Shown here: piece after piece, positions 9,670-19,579 of the stretch
How positions within the stretch are numbered: the stretch's first letter is position 1
Layout: the number at the start of each line of letters is the position of its first letter
Source of the DNA: Phenylobacterium sp.
GTDB taxonomy: Bacteria > Pseudomonadota > Alphaproteobacteria > Caulobacterales > Caulobacteraceae
Direction of reading: 5' to 3'
Length of the DNA: 64,000 nucleotides
NCBI RefSeq assembly: GCF_030680185.1
Contig: NZ_JAUXVZ010000011.1
Span: 100,713-164,712, forward strand
Program-made: the position numbers and the translations under genes
The notes under the pieces: generated by a model
Told to the model about the DNA's origin: nothing
The model's database searches: none
What the model saw: the letters and a program-made list of their open reading frames with translations, nothing else

Positions 9670-10770
9670 ATGGCCGTCGACGCCCTCTTCCGCCCCTTCA
9701 GCTACAAGGGCCTGCACCTCAAGAACCGCATCGTCATGGCGCCGATGACGCGGTCCTTCTCGCCGGGCGGGGTGGCGACGGACGAGGTCGCCCAGTACTA
9801 CCGCCGTCGCGCCGAGGCCGATGTCGGTCTGATCATCTCCGAGGGCACGGGGGTCAACCGCCCGGCCTCGCTCAATGACAAGAACGTGCCGCGCTTCCAT
9901 GGCGAGGCCGAGCTCGCCGCGTGGAAGCGGGTCATCGATTCCGTCCATGAGGTCGGCGGCAAGATGGCGCCCCAGCTCTGGCACGTGGGCGCCGTGCGCA
10001 CCCGTGATCCGGAATGGACGCCGCCTGGCCCCTATGACAGCCCCTCGGGCCTGTCGCGTCCCGGCAAACAATTCGGCGAGGCGATGACCGACGAAGAGGT
10101 GGCTGACGCCATCGCCGCCTTCGCCCAGGCCGCCGCCGACGCCAAGGCGCTGGGCTTCGACGCCATCGAGCTGCACGGCGCCCACGGCTATCTGATCGAC
10201 CAGTTCTTCTGGGACGGCACCAACGTCCGCGAGGACGCCTATGGCGCCAAGGACCTGCCCGGCCGCGCCCGCTTCGCCGCCGACATCCTGCGCGCCGTCC
10301 GCCAGGCGGTGGGGCCGGACTATCCGGTGATCATCCGGATCAGCCAGTGGAAGCAGCAGGACTACGACGTGAAGATGGCCGCCAATCCCAAGGAGATGGA
10401 GGCCTGGCTCGGCACGCTGACGGCGGCGGGCGCCGACATGCTGCACTGCTCGCAACGTCGCTTCTGGGAGCCGGAATTCGAAGGCTCCGACCTGAATTTC
10501 GCCGGCTGGGCCAAGAAGCTGACCGGCGTGCCGACCATCACCGTCGGCTCCGTCGGCCTTGATGGGGAATTCATCGCCGCCTTCGCCGGTGAGGGCTCGC
10601 AGCCGGCTTCGCTGGACAAGCTCATCGATCGGCTGGAACGGGACGAGTTCGATCTGGTGGGCGTCGGCCGCGCCCTGCTGCAGGACCCGGAATGGGCGAG
10701 AAAGGTCAAGGAAGGCCGCACGGCCGAACTGGCGCCCTTCGAGCGGGCCGCCATGGCCAAGCTCTACTGA
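9670..10770 (+). CDS. NADH:flavin oxidoreductase, Old Yellow Enzyme family
   Basis: A 366-residue FMN-dependent ene-reductase with a TIM-barrel fold. Visible motifs are KNRIVMAPMTRS near residue 20, the substrate-binding HGAHGYLIDQFFW segment near 167-179 with its paired histidines, and the phosphate-binding end GVGRALLQDPEW near 335. Enzymes of this family reduce the C=C bond of alpha,beta-unsaturated carbonyls with NAD(P)H. The ATG at 9670 is preferred over an in-frame TTG five codons upstream because GGAG lies 5 bases before it. It is a single-gene unit, and the physiological substrate is unknown. Confidence 0.9.
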   Translation: MAVDALFRPFSYKGLHLKNRIVMAPMTRSFSPGGVATDEVAQYYRRRAEADVGLIISEGTGVNRPASLNDKNVPRFHGEAELAAWKRVIDSVHEVGGKMAPQLWHVGAVRTRDPEWTPPGPYDSPSGLSRPGKQFGEAMTDEEVADAIAAFAQAAADAKALGFDAIELHGAHGYLIDQFFWDGTNVREDAYGAKDLPGRARFAADILRAVRQAVGPDYPVIIRISQWKQQDYDVKMAANPKEMEAWLGTLTAAGADMLHCSQRRFWEPEFEGSDLNFAGWAKKLTGVPTITVGSVGLDGEFIAAFAGEGSQPASLDKLIDRLERDEFDLVGVGRALLQDPEWARKVKEGRTAELAPFERAAMAKLY

Positions 10771-10791
10771 GGCCACGCCTTGCTGAAGTTC

Positions 10792-10819
10792 GCAGACCCG
10801 GCGCTCGCCGCCGGGTCTG
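10792..10819. terminator. Convergent hairpin between OYE and SMP-30 genes
   Basis: Inverted repeat (10792-10803 and 10808-10819, one bulge) between two converging genes. It has no T run on either side, so it may act only as a weak or RNA-stabilising terminator. Confidence 0.5.
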
Positions 10820-10833
10820 CAGAACCTCGATGA

Positions 10834-11745
10834 TCAGGCGTTGTAGTTGAGCTTGAGGCCCGGCCGGGGCCAGCGGGCTTTGTAGAGCCTGCCGGTGGAC
10901 GAGGCGGTGATCCAGGCGTCTCGCATGTCGGCGCCGCCGAAGCAGATGTTGGTCACGATCATGTCGGGCACTTCGAAGTGCTCCGTTTCCCCCGAGGGGT
11001 CGAAGGCGGTGACGCCGCCATTGATGATGGTCGCCACGCAGACCTTGCCGCCGGCCTCCACCGCCAGGCTGTCCAGCAACTGGTAGCCGGGCAGGTTGGC
11101 CACCACCCGGCCAGGCCCGAAGCCCGCCTGCGCCTTGAGCAGGCCCGGGGCCTCGATATCGAACGCCCAGAGCCGGCCAAGCTGGGTGTCGGCCAGATAG
11201 ACCACGTCTTCGTCCGGGGAGAGGCCGACCCCGTTGGGCGAGATGAGATGGTCCCGCAGCCGGGTCACGTGGCTGCCGTCGGCCTTGGCGTAGTAGAGCG
11301 CCCCGTACTTGCGGCCCTCGGGCGTGGAGCAGCCGTGATCGCTGAACCAGAAGCCCCCCTGCCGGTCGAAAACCAGATCGTTGGGGCCGACGAACGGGCG
11401 GCCGTCACAGCTCTCATAGAGGGTGGTGAGCTCGCCGGTCTTCAGGTCGTAGCGCTGGATCATCCCGCCCTTATGGCTGGGCGGCGTCGGGCCGGGGATG
11501 GTCAGGCCGTCCTGCTGCGGCCAGGTGAAGGATCCGCCATTGTTGGTGATGTAGATCGCCCCGTCCGGGCCGATGGCCGCGCCATTGGGACCGCCGCCGG
11601 TCTCCACCAGGGTCTCGCGGCGTCCGTCAGGGGTGATGCGCGACAGGCGCTGGGCCTTGATCTCGGTCAGCACCACCGAGCCGTCGGCCATGGCGATCGG
11701 GCCTTCGGGAAATTCCAGGCCTTCGCAGACCAGTTCGATGTCCAT
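10834..11745 (-). CDS. SMP-30/gluconolactonase-like beta-propeller protein
   Basis: A 303-residue protein of the SMP-30/gluconolactonase/LRE family, six-bladed propellers with a single divalent metal that hydrolyse lactones. Family signatures are GLEFPEGPIAMADGSVVLTE at the N-terminus (its Glu is the usual metal ligand), GPNDLVFDRQGGFWFSDHG near 130, and SPNGVGLSPDEDVVYLADT near 190. There is no signal peptide, so it is cytoplasmic. It stands alone, converging on the OYE gene. The natural lactone is unknown; the family includes sugar lactonases and aryl esterases. Confidence 0.87.
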   Translation of the reverse strand: MDIELVCEGLEFPEGPIAMADGSVVLTEIKAQRLSRITPDGRRETLVETGGGPNGAAIGPDGAIYITNNGGSFTWPQQDGLTIPGPTPPSHKGGMIQRYDLKTGELTTLYESCDGRPFVGPNDLVFDRQGGFWFSDHGCSTPEGRKYGALYYAKADGSHVTRLRDHLISPNGVGLSPDEDVVYLADTQLGRLWAFDIEAPGLLKAQAGFGPGRVVANLPGYQLLDSLAVEAGGKVCVATIINGGVTAFDPSGETEHFEVPDMIVTNICFGGADMRDAWITASSTGRLYKARWPRPGLKLNYNA

Positions 11746-11821
11746 GAGCGTCCTCCTCGTTTCTGTTTGAGGAAGAGTATGGCCGGCGCCGTGGCGTAAG
11801 GACCAGGGGGCTGCCAGGGCC

Positions 11822-12340
11822 TCAGCGGCGCTCGAGCACCCGCAGCACGAACGGATACTCGTCGTCCTCGCCGGCGGGATGGCGAACGGCGCTGACCTCG
11901 GTCCAGGCGGCCTCGTCGAAGGGGGCCAGGACCACGTCGCCCTCCACCTCGGCCTCCACCTCGGTCAGATAGATGCGCTGGGCGCGGGGCAGGGCCAGGG
12001 CGAACAGGGAGGCGCCGCCGATCACGCAGACCTCCTCGGCCCCGTCATCCTCGGCCATCTCCCGGCCAATCTGCACCGCCTCAGTGAAGTCTTCGCACAC
12101 CAGGGCGTCCCGGGGCGCGAACGAACCGTCGCGGCTGAGCACGATGTTGGTGCGGCCGGGCAGGGGCTTCTTGGGCAGGCTGTCCCAGGTCTTGCGGCCC
12201 ATGATCACCGGCTTACCGAGCGTCAGGGCGCGGAAATTGACCAGGTCGGTCTTCAGCCGCCAGGGCAGGCCCCCGTCGCGGCCGATGACGCCGTTGCGGG
12301 CGCGGGCGATGGGACCGGCGGTGAGGAGGATGCGAGCCAT
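11822..12340 (-). CDS. folA: Dihydrofolate reductase
   Basis: A 172-residue enzyme that reduces dihydrofolate to tetrahydrofolate with NADPH. The active-site loop GVIGRDGGLPWRL lies near residue 17, followed by the cofactor-binding PVIMGRKTWDSLP near 44 and VIGGASLF near 105, all in the family order. It lies downstream of thyA on the same strand, an expected pairing because ThyA produces the dihydrofolate that FolA recycles. A VOC-family gene and two palindromic repeats separate them. A longer in-frame start is not needed. Confidence 0.95.
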   Translation of the reverse strand: MARILLTAGPIARARNGVIGRDGGLPWRLKTDLVNFRALTLGKPVIMGRKTWDSLPKKPLPGRTNIVLSRDGSFAPRDALVCEDFTEAVQIGREMAEDDGAEEVCVIGGASLFALALPRAQRIYLTEVEAEVEGDVVLAPFDEAAWTEVSAVRHPAGEDDEYPFVLRVLERR

Positions 12341-12351
12341 GCACCGGACCT

Positions 12352-12400
12352 AGAGCATGATGCGATCCGACGAAACCGTCTGATCGTTGAACCGTGCTCT
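12352..12400. repeat. Imperfect palindromic intergenic element A
   Basis: The ends AGAGCA (12352-12357) and TGCTCT (12395-12400) are complementary, and internal CGATC-GAC / GTC-GATCG arms can extend the fold. It lies in non-coding DNA between folA and the VOC gene, directly next to a second palindrome. Similar short palindromes are scattered through many Caulobacterales intergenic regions. Confidence 0.55.
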
Positions 12401-12414
12401 AGACTCCACAGTTT

Positions 12415-12464
12415 GAGCGCGTTTCATCCGTAAAAGCCGGACGCCACTTTTACGGAACGCGCTC
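12415..12464. repeat. Palindromic intergenic element B (bulged hairpin)
   Basis: Arms GAGCGCGTT + CCGTAAAAG (12415-12423 and 12428-12436) pair exactly with CTTTTACGG + AACGCGCTC (12447-12464), leaving a 4-base bulge and a 10-base loop: 18 base pairs in all. It has no T run, so it is not a classical terminator. It may be a REP-like element or a processed 3' end of the upstream VOC transcript. Confidence 0.6.
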
Positions 12465-12492
12465 CCGCCGACCCCTGGCCCGCAGGGAAGCC

Positions 12493-12897
12493 TCAGGCCG
12501 CCGCCTCGCCGGACATGTCCATATGCATGACTTCCCAGACGTGGCCGTCGGGGTCCTGGAAGCTCACGCCATACATGGGCCCCATGTCGATGGCCGGAAG
12601 CCAGGGCTTGCCGCCGGCGGCCATGGCCTTGGCCAGCAGGCTGTCCACCTCTTCACGGCTGTCGGCCGACAGGCAGGTCAGCACCTCGGTGGCCTTGTGG
12701 GCGTCGCTGATCTCGCCCTTGATGAAGGTCCGGAACTTGTCGTGGGTCATGACCATGACGAAGACGTTCTCGTCGATGACGATGCAGGCAGCGGTCTCAT
12801 CGCTGAAATCCGGATTGTGGCCGAATCCCAGGGCGGCGAAGAAGGCTTTTGAGGCTTCCACGTCGCGCACGGGCAGGTTGACGAAGATCATGCGCAT
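12493..12897 (-). CDS. VOC (glyoxalase/bleomycin-resistance fold) family protein
   Basis: A 134-residue, single-domain vicinal-oxygen-chelate protein. It opens with FVNLPVRDVEASKAFFAALG and closes with SFQDPDGHVWEVMHMD, the two beta-alpha-beta-beta-beta halves typical of the family; the C-terminal Glu could be a metal ligand. The ATG at 12897 is chosen because GGAG lies 9 bases upstream; the longer frame to 12954 has no such site. It lies between thyA and folA on the same strand. It may be a glyoxalase-like or resistance protein, but the substrate cannot be read from the sequence. Confidence 0.85.
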   Translation of the reverse strand: MRMIFVNLPVRDVEASKAFFAALGFGHNPDFSDETAACIVIDENVFVMVMTHDKFRTFIKGEISDAHKATEVLTCLSADSREEVDSLLAKAMAAGGKPWLPAIDMGPMYGVSFQDPDGHVWEVMHMDMSGEAAA

Positions 12898-13020
12898 GGG
12901 GGGTCTCCAACAGGGTTCGTGCTGAGGACGTCCGGCGTCCGCCGAACCCGACATGTGCGCCTGATAATATCGGTCGGGCCCGCAGCGGGGTGGGCCGGAC
13001 CGCGCAGACCAGACCCGAAC

Positions 13021-13857
13021 CTAGACGGCGATGGGCGCGGCGATCTTGTCGTGGGCCTTGTAGCCGGTGACCTTGAAGTCCTCGTAGTCGAAGGAAAACA
13101 GGTCGCGTTTGTCGGCGATGGTCAGGGTCGGGAAGGGGTAGGGCTCCCGCGTCAGCTGCTCGCGGGCCTGGTCCAGGTGGTTCAGATACAGGTGGGCGTC
13201 GCCGAGTGTGTGGACGAATTCCCCCGGCTCGAGCCCCGTCACCTTGGCCACCATCTGGGTCAGCAGGGCATAGCTGGCGATGTTGAACGGCACGCCCAGG
13301 AACACGTCGGCCGAACGCTGGTAGAGCTGGCAGGACAGCTTGCCGTCGGCCACGAAGAACTGGAACAGGCAGTGGCAGGGCGGCAGGGCCATGTCGTCCA
13401 CATCGGCCGGGTTCCAGGCGCTGACAATATGCCGGCGCGAGTGCGGCGTGGTCTTCAGGCTCTCGACCACATTGGCCATCTGGTCGATCACCCGGCCGTC
13501 CGGCGCGGTCCAGGATCGCCACTGCTTGCCATAGACCGGGCCAAGCTCGCCGTCGGCGTTGGCCCATTCGTCCCAGATACTGACGCCCCGTTCCTGCAGC
13601 CAGCCGACATTGGTGTCGCCGCGCAGGAACCACAGCAGTTCCAGGATGATCGACTTGCGGTGCAGCTTCTTGGTGGTCAGCAGCGGAAAGCCCTGGGCCA
13701 GGTCGAACCGCATCTGGCGGCCGAACACGCCCAGCGTACCTGTCCCCGTCCGATCGCCCCGCTGGACGCCGGTCGCCAGGATGTCGGCCAGCAGGTCGAG
13801 ATACTGCCGCTCCGGATGATCGGCGCGGGACGATGGCGGCGGGACGTGAGCGTTCAC
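13021..13857 (-). CDS. thyA: Thymidylate synthase
   Basis: A 278-residue enzyme converting dUMP to dTMP with methylene-tetrahydrofolate. The catalytic cysteine is Cys161 in [11 protein letters not shown], and RGDRTGTGT (33-41) binds phosphate. [23 protein letters not shown] and [12 protein letters not shown] are all present. It starts an apparent minus-strand run with the VOC gene and folA, though the gaps (123 and 152 bases) leave room for separate promoters. The length fits the family. Confidence 0.97.
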   Translation of the reverse strand: MNAHVPPPSSRADHPERQYLDLLADILATGVQRGDRTGTGTLGVFGRQMRFDLAQGFPLLTTKKLHRKSIILELLWFLRGDTNVGWLQERGVSIWDEWANADGELGPVYGKQWRSWTAPDGRVIDQMANVVESLKTTPHSRRHIVSAWNPADVDDMALPPCHCLFQFFVADGKLSCQLYQRSADVFLGVPFNIASYALLTQMVAKVTGLEPGEFVHTLGDAHLYLNHLDQAREQLTREPYPFPTLTIADKRDLFSFDYEDFKVTGYKAHDKIAAPIAV

Positions 13858-13965
13858 GGGCGAGCTTTCAGATCAGCGTCAGACGACGAGCCTCCCATGA
13901 TTCGCCCAAGGCCTGGCCGGACGGCAAGGCCCGACCTCCGTCCATCCACAGCTCCCTCGCCGCGT

Positions 13966-14520
13966 TCAGCCCGCGAAGCCGCCCTCGTCGAGGAAGGCCT
14001 GCTCGCTGGGGGTCGTGCGGCGACCCAGGGCGGCGTTGCGGTGGGGGAAGCGCCCGAAGCGGACGATGATGTCCCGGTGCAGTTCGGCCCACTTCAGGGT
14101 GTCGGCGTCGCCGACGGCCTCATGGTGGGCGGCGCACAGGCGCACGGCCTCGTCCTGGTCTCCCATGTCCTCGGAATGCTCATAGGGAAGATAGAAGAAC
14201 GGGCGCAGCTGCGCCTCGACAGCCTGGTCGTGGCCGGCCGAAATGGCGGCCCGCGCGATGAGACGCGCCTTGCCGTCGGTGGCGAAGGCGTGGCCGGAGT
14301 CCCGGAAGATGTTGCGGGGGATCTGGTCGAGGAGGATCAGCAGGGCCAGGGCGCCGACGGCGTCCTCGGCCCAGCCGTCGAGCTCGCCCCGGGCGGCGGC
14401 GTGGTGAGCGGCCTCGAAGTCGCGCGCCAGAGCCCGGTCAAAGGCCTCGTCCTTGGCGAACCACTTGGCCGGCCCGGCCTCCCGCCAGGTGTCGACCACC
14501 TGTTTGGCTGTCACGTCCAT
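13966..14520 (-). CDS. DUF924 family protein
   Basis: A 184-residue, mostly helical cytoplasmic protein of the DUF924 family. Typical segments are the VVDTWREAGPAKWFAKDEAF opening, LILLDQIPRNIFRDSGHAFA near residue 75 and FYLPYEHSEDMGDQDEAV near 115. The start at 14520 has GGAG 9 bases upstream, while the longer frame runs through the ilvC promoter region and is rejected. It is divergent from ilvC. Family function is not established, though a TPR-like fold has been proposed. Confidence 0.85.
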   Translation of the reverse strand: MDVTAKQVVDTWREAGPAKWFAKDEAFDRALARDFEAAHHAAARGELDGWAEDAVGALALLILLDQIPRNIFRDSGHAFATDGKARLIARAAISAGHDQAVEAQLRPFFYLPYEHSEDMGDQDEAVRLCAAHHEAVGDADTLKWAELHRDIIVRFGRFPHRNAALGRRTTPSEQAFLDEGGFAG

Positions 14521-14619
14521 GGGGCTTCTCCAGTGTGGCTGGGGAGTGTCGGTGCGCCGGGCTTTCGACGCAAGCGGCCTTGAAGATGCAAAGAGAGCGC
14601 CCGCGTGACGTTGCGCCGC

Positions 14620-15733
<1,114 letters not shown>

Positions 15734-15771
15734 GCGCCGGCTCGGGCCACGGCCTGGACTTTATCGAGAAG

Positions 15772-15802
15772 AGCCCTCTTCCGTTCCGGGAGAGGGCTTT
15801 TT
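15772..15802 (+). terminator. Rho-independent terminator of ilvC
   Basis: An 11-bp stem (15772-15782 and 15788-15798, one mismatch) is followed by a T run, 38 bases after the ilvC stop codon. Confidence 0.9.
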
Positions 15803-15811
15803 CGTGGGCCG

Positions 15812-16516
15812 TTAGTCGGCGGTGGTCTCGACCGCCTTGTAGCGGGCGACGATCACGTCGGACGCGTCGAAACGCTCTTTGGCCTGGGCCTTGGTCCTGG
15901 CCAGTTCCAGGTGCACGTGATCGGTCATGCCGCCGGGATAGCGGGTCTGCAGGGTGCGCGCCTTGCCGATGGGCGCGCCCAGGGCGACCACCTGTCCCTC
16001 TTTCACATCCGGATCGATGTAGAAGACGCGGGCCTCATAGCCGAGGGCCGGATTGGTGATCTCGACGAATTTCAGGCCAGGATCGCTGGCATAGGCCACG
16101 CCGATCTTGGTCACATAGCCAGAGATGGGCGCCTTGATGGTCTGGCCGGCCTCGGCGGTGTAGTCGACGCCCTCGTGGTGGCGGTGGCCGCCATCTCGCG
16201 AGGCGCCGAACGCGCCCGAGCCATAGGCGTCGAAGGTGCGCGGAGCCTGGCCCGTGGGATTGATGAAGTCGGCCGCGCCGTCGCCGTCCACATCGCGCCC
16301 TTCCCAGACAAGCTGGCGCGTGACCACGGGTTTGATGACGGGGCGGGGCCCGCGCATGGCGTCGAAGAGCGGCGCGGTGGCCTGAGCCTGGGACAGTTTC
16401 TGAACGATGCCGCCGGCGTTGGCCATGGCGCTGGTGGCCATGGTGGCGCAGAGCGTTGCGGCGGTGAGGGCGAACAGGCGGGTGGCCACGAAGCGCCCGT
16501 CCATGCGGGCGACCAT
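15812..16516 (-). CDS. Secreted M23-family (LytM-type) peptidase
   Basis: A 234-residue exported protein. A signal peptide of about 30 residues ends near ATSAMANA. The C-terminal domain (about 120-225) carries the M23 zinc-site pattern HEGVDY and the later HVHLE (HxH). The ligands are therefore intact and it should cut peptidoglycan cross-links rather than be a degenerate activator such as EnvC. A connecting LysM domain is not seen. The start is uncertain: ATG at 16516 is chosen, with ATG at 16504 or TTG at 16531 as alternatives. It converges on ilvC. Confidence 0.87.
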   Translation of the reverse strand: MVARMDGRFVATRLFALTAATLCATMATSAMANAGGIVQKLSQAQATAPLFDAMRGPRPVIKPVVTRQLVWEGRDVDGDGAADFINPTGQAPRTFDAYGSGAFGASRDGGHRHHEGVDYTAEAGQTIKAPISGYVTKIGVAYASDPGLKFVEITNPALGYEARVFYIDPDVKEGQVVALGAPIGKARTLQTRYPGGMTDHVHLELARTKAQAKERFDASDVIVARYKAVETTAD

Positions 16517-16726
16517 CAGGTCAAGCGTCTTCAAACGTCTCGGTCTCTTTGATGCAGGCCCCAGGGAACTCGGGGCGAATTGATTTGTTATTGAGGCGAG
16601 GCTAGGGCCACCCAAGGGGGCGGCTCTGAGCCAGCCATGTCGCGCGTCTGCAGACTATAGGCCGCGAATGGGGCGCCCATGCGGCGCGTTGTCCCGTGGA
16701 TTCAATCCCTTATGGTCACGCTTGCT

Positions 16727-17494
16727 CTAGAGCCAGGGCAGGTCCGCTTCGCCGCGCAGGACCGCCTCCGCCTCGACCGTGTGCTTGCTCGCCCCGTCCC
16801 GCGGATGGAGCACCAGCGCCGGCAGCAGGCGTAGCGGCGCCTTCCCGGTCTTGATCGCGCGCACGATCACCCGCTTGGCCGGGGCGTCGGCGAACGGATG
16901 GATGGGCCGCACCTGGAATGAGCCGGCGCTCTGGCCCAGCCCTGAGAGAATGTCGGCCAGACGGTCGGCCCGATGGATCAGGGTGATGCTGCCCCCCTCG
17001 CGAACCGCCTTCAGCAGGAAGGTCGTCCATGTCGCAAGGCCGCCCTCGGCCATCCAGGCCCCGCGTTTCTCCGCCATGGGCGCGCGCAGGGCTGTGGGGT
17101 CGTCGAAGAAGGGCGGATTGGACATCGCTGCGTCAAAGGTCGGCAGGCCCAGGGCGGCGAACCCGGCATTGATATCGCCGCTGATCGCCTCGACGCGGTC
17201 GGCCAGGTTGTTGAGCGTGGCGTTCTCGCGGGCCAGGGTCAGGGCCTCGGCGTCCCGCTCGATCCCTGTGAAGCGCGCGTCGGCCTGGCGCATGGCGGCG
17301 GCCATCAGCACGGCGCCGGCGCCGCATCCGGCCTCGATCACCCGCGCGCCGGGCGCGGCGTCGCAGGCCGCCGCCAGCAGGGCTGCGTCGAGCCCCGCAC
17401 GATAGCCTCGGCTGGGTTGACGCAGGATCACACGGCCATCCAGGAGGCGGTTCTCCGTGGGTGGTTCGATCGGGACGGCGGGGAGCTCGGACAT
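16727..17494 (-). CDS. tRNA1(Val) A37 N6-methyltransferase-like protein (TrmN6 family)
   Basis: A 255-residue class I SAM-dependent methyltransferase. Motif I is EAGCGAG near residue 58 and the N6-adenine catalytic motif is SNPPFF near 125; the N-terminus includes LLDGRVILRQPSRGYRAGLDA as in the TrmN6/YfiC family. It would methylate an adenine, probably A37 of a tRNA. GGAG 9 bases before the ATG at 17494 supports this start over the 31-codon-longer frame. It is divergent from the polyprenyl synthase gene, a neighbourhood I also expect in related genomes. Confidence 0.85.
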   Translation of the reverse strand: MSELPAVPIEPPTENRLLDGRVILRQPSRGYRAGLDAALLAAACDAAPGARVIEAGCGAGAVLMAAAMRQADARFTGIERDAEALTLARENATLNNLADRVEAISGDINAGFAALGLPTFDAAMSNPPFFDDPTALRAPMAEKRGAWMAEGGLATWTTFLLKAVREGGSITLIHRADRLADILSGLGQSAGSFQVRPIHPFADAPAKRVIVRAIKTGKAPLRLLPALVLHPRDGASKHTVEAEAVLRGEADLPWL

Positions 17495-17601
17495 GAGCGG
17501 CTCCAGATGCGCGGGCGCGCCTTGACCGCCCCCTATCGCGTGACCATTGTCCGGACGCAACGGCGGCCCCGCAATGGGTCGTCCCATTTGGAGACCTTGT
17601 C

Positions 17602-18612
17602 GTGGACGCCGCCGCCGCAGACCCCCGGGCCAAGCCGGTCAGCCTAGATCATCTGCTGAAGCTCGCGGCCACGGACATGGCCGGGGTGGACAGCCTGATC
17701 CGCGACCGGATGCAGAGCCCCGTCTCGGTGATCCCGGCCCTGGCCGAGCACCTGATCGGCGGCTCGGCCAAACGCCTTCGCCCCCTGTTGACCGTGGCCG
17801 CCGCCCGCCTGGCCGGCTCGACCGAAGACCACTGCCGGAAGTTGGCGGCCGCGGTGGAGTTCATCCACACCGCGACCCTCCTGCATGACGACGTGGTGGA
17901 TTCATCGGAGCTGCGCCGCGGCAAGGTGGCGGCGCATCTGATCTGGGGCGCGCCGTCCAGCGTCCTGGTGGGAGACTTCCTGTTCGCCCGGGCCTTCGAG
18001 CTGATGGTCGAGACCGGCTCCATGTCGGCCCTGGAGATCCTGGCCCGCGCCAGCCGGGTGATCGCCGAAGGCGAAGTGTTGCAGCTCACCCGCGCCCACG
18101 ATCTGGACCTGGACGAGGCGGTCTATCTGCAGATCATCAAGGCCAAGACCGCCGAGCTGTTCGCCGCCGCGGCGGAGGCCGGGGGCGTCTGCGCCGGCGC
18201 CTCGCCCGAGCGCGCCGCGGCCCTGCGTCGCTACGGCCAGGAACTGGGCCTGGCCTTCCAGCTGGTCGACGACGCCCTGGACTATTCCGGCGCCAGCGAC
18301 ACCCTGGGCAAGAACCCGGGCGACGATTTCCGGGAAGGCAAGGCGACGCTGCCTCTGATCCTGGCGATCAAGCGCACCGGCGCCCAGGAGCGGACCTTCT
18401 GGATGCGCACCGTAGACGCCCGGGAGCAGACCGAGGCCGACTTCGAACGGGCCCGCACCCTGGTCCAGGACTCCGGCGCCCTTGAGGTCACCCTTGAGAC
18501 GGCTGCCGGCTATGCCGAGAGCGCCAAGGCCGCTCTGGCGGTCTTTCCCGCCAGCGACTGGCGCGCGGCCATGGAAGATCTCGCCGACTTCGCCGTGGCC
18601 CGCCGCAGCTAG
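17602..18612 (+). CDS. ispB: Polyprenyl diphosphate synthase (octaprenyl-type)
   Basis: A 336-residue trans-prenyltransferase that builds the long isoprenoid side chain of ubiquinone from isopentenyl diphosphate. The first aspartate-rich motif is DDVVD at 96-100 and the second is VDDALD at 222-227, with LRP at 59-61 and GEVLQL at 157-162 in the family pattern. The start is GTG, with GGAG 8 bases upstream. It is cytoplasmic or peripheral to the membrane. Chain length cannot be fixed from sequence alone; ubiquinone-10 producers use decaprenyl synthases of the same family. Confidence 0.9.
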   Translation: MDAAAADPRAKPVSLDHLLKLAATDMAGVDSLIRDRMQSPVSVIPALAEHLIGGSAKRLRPLLTVAAARLAGSTEDHCRKLAAAVEFIHTATLLHDDVVDSSELRRGKVAAHLIWGAPSSVLVGDFLFARAFELMVETGSMSALEILARASRVIAEGEVLQLTRAHDLDLDEAVYLQIIKAKTAELFAAAAEAGGVCAGASPERAAALRRYGQELGLAFQLVDDALDYSGASDTLGKNPGDDFREGKATLPLILAIKRTGAQERTFWMRTVDAREQTEADFERARTLVQDSGALEVTLETAAGYAESAKAALAVFPASDWRAAMEDLADFAVARRS

Positions 18613-18627
18613 GCGCGCAGGTTTAAG

Positions 18628-19224
18628 TCAGCTTCCAGCGCCTGCCATATCCAGCAGGTTCAGGCGAATCCCGCCCGGCAGCTCCATGTCGCCGGGGCGG
18701 AAGCCTTCGGGGCAGGCGCCCTGCCAGGCGCTCTCGATATTGACCTCGCGGGTCCCGTTCATCTGCGGCGCCTCGGCGCCCACGGTCGAACTCTGCGCCT
18801 TGACGACGTAGCGCGTGTCGAAGTCGCCGGTCGCGACGCCAGAGGTGGTGGTCTTGCCGCCTGAGCCCATGTCGCAGACCGAGGAAAACTGCCAGCCCCC
18901 GTCGGCCCGGCGGGTGACGAGGTTCTTCTCGCAGCCCTCAGTGGTGGCCTGCTGACCCCACCAGCCCAGCCGCTGCTCCAGGGCCTCGTCGATACAGATG
19001 CGGCTCACCTGGACCATGCCTTCGGTGGAGACGCGCTGCTCCCAGAGGCCGGGCTTGCGCTGGGGCGCAGCCGGCGCCGTGGCTTGATCGCTGGCCGCAG
19101 AGCCCGGCTCCGCAGGTCCGGCGGCTTCGGACGCCGGTTCCTGCGCCCCGTCGCCATTGCGGTTACAGGCGGTCAGGGCCAGCACAGCGAGGCCGACGCC
19201 CATCATAGTTGAAAGCCTGCGCAT
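18628..19224 (-). CDS. DUF3617-type lipoprotein
   Basis: A 198-residue predicted lipoprotein. The signal peptide ends in the lipobox LTAC (lipidated Cys about 20 residues in), followed by an Ala/Pro/Glu-rich linker of about 35 residues. The C-terminal domain matches DUF3617: KPGLWEQRVSTEG, then ICIDEALEQR, and a C-terminal W/C-rich strand region. The ATG at 19224 is chosen because AGGGGAG lies 9 bases before it. It is divergent from the small GNAT gene and convergent with ispB. Its function is unknown; the family is widespread in Proteobacteria. Confidence 0.83.
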   Translation of the reverse strand: MRRLSTMMGVGLAVLALTACNRNGDGAQEPASEAAGPAEPGSAASDQATAPAAPQRKPGLWEQRVSTEGMVQVSRICIDEALEQRLGWWGQQATTEGCEKNLVTRRADGGWQFSSVCDMGSGGKTTTSGVATGDFDTRYVVKAQSSTVGAEAPQMNGTREVNIESAWQGACPEGFRPGDMELPGGIRLNLLDMAGAGS

Positions 19225-19306
19225 CTTTCCCATCTCCCCTGAAGCCGCCATCGTCCCAGGCTTAGCCGGGATCGAAACCGGGGTTAAGTCCGTTTGGGAG
19301 GGCATG

Positions 19307-19579
19307 ATGAGCCAACTGAGAAACAATACCGAGGCCGCCCGCTACGAAATGGACGAGCAGGGCGAGACCTCCTGGGCCGACTATCGCCTGCAGGGCGAGC
19401 GGCTCTATATCGACCATGTGGAAAGTCCGCCGGCCCTTCGGGGCACGGGCGCCGCGGGACGCCTTATGAAGGCGCTGGCGCAGGACGCCCGGGATCGGGG
19501 CCTGAAGATCACCCCGATCTGCGGCTATGCCTCGGCCTGGCTGCGCCGCAGCCCTGAGTTCAAGGACCTGGTGTCATGA
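19307..19579 (+). CDS. Small GNAT-fold N-acetyltransferase-like protein
   Basis: A 90-residue minimal GNAT-like protein of the short GCN5-related class. It contains DYRLQGERLYIDHVESP, then the acetyl-CoA loop RGTGAAGRLMKALAQDARDRG and the terminal PICGYASAWLRR. The substrate is unknown. The second of two adjacent ATGs is chosen because GGAGG lies 5 bases upstream. The stop overlaps the start of the next small gene (ATGA), so the two are translationally coupled. Confidence 0.83.
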   Translation: MSQLRNNTEAARYEMDEQGETSWADYRLQGERLYIDHVESPPALRGTGAAGRLMKALAQDARDRGLKITPICGYASAWLRRSPEFKDLVS

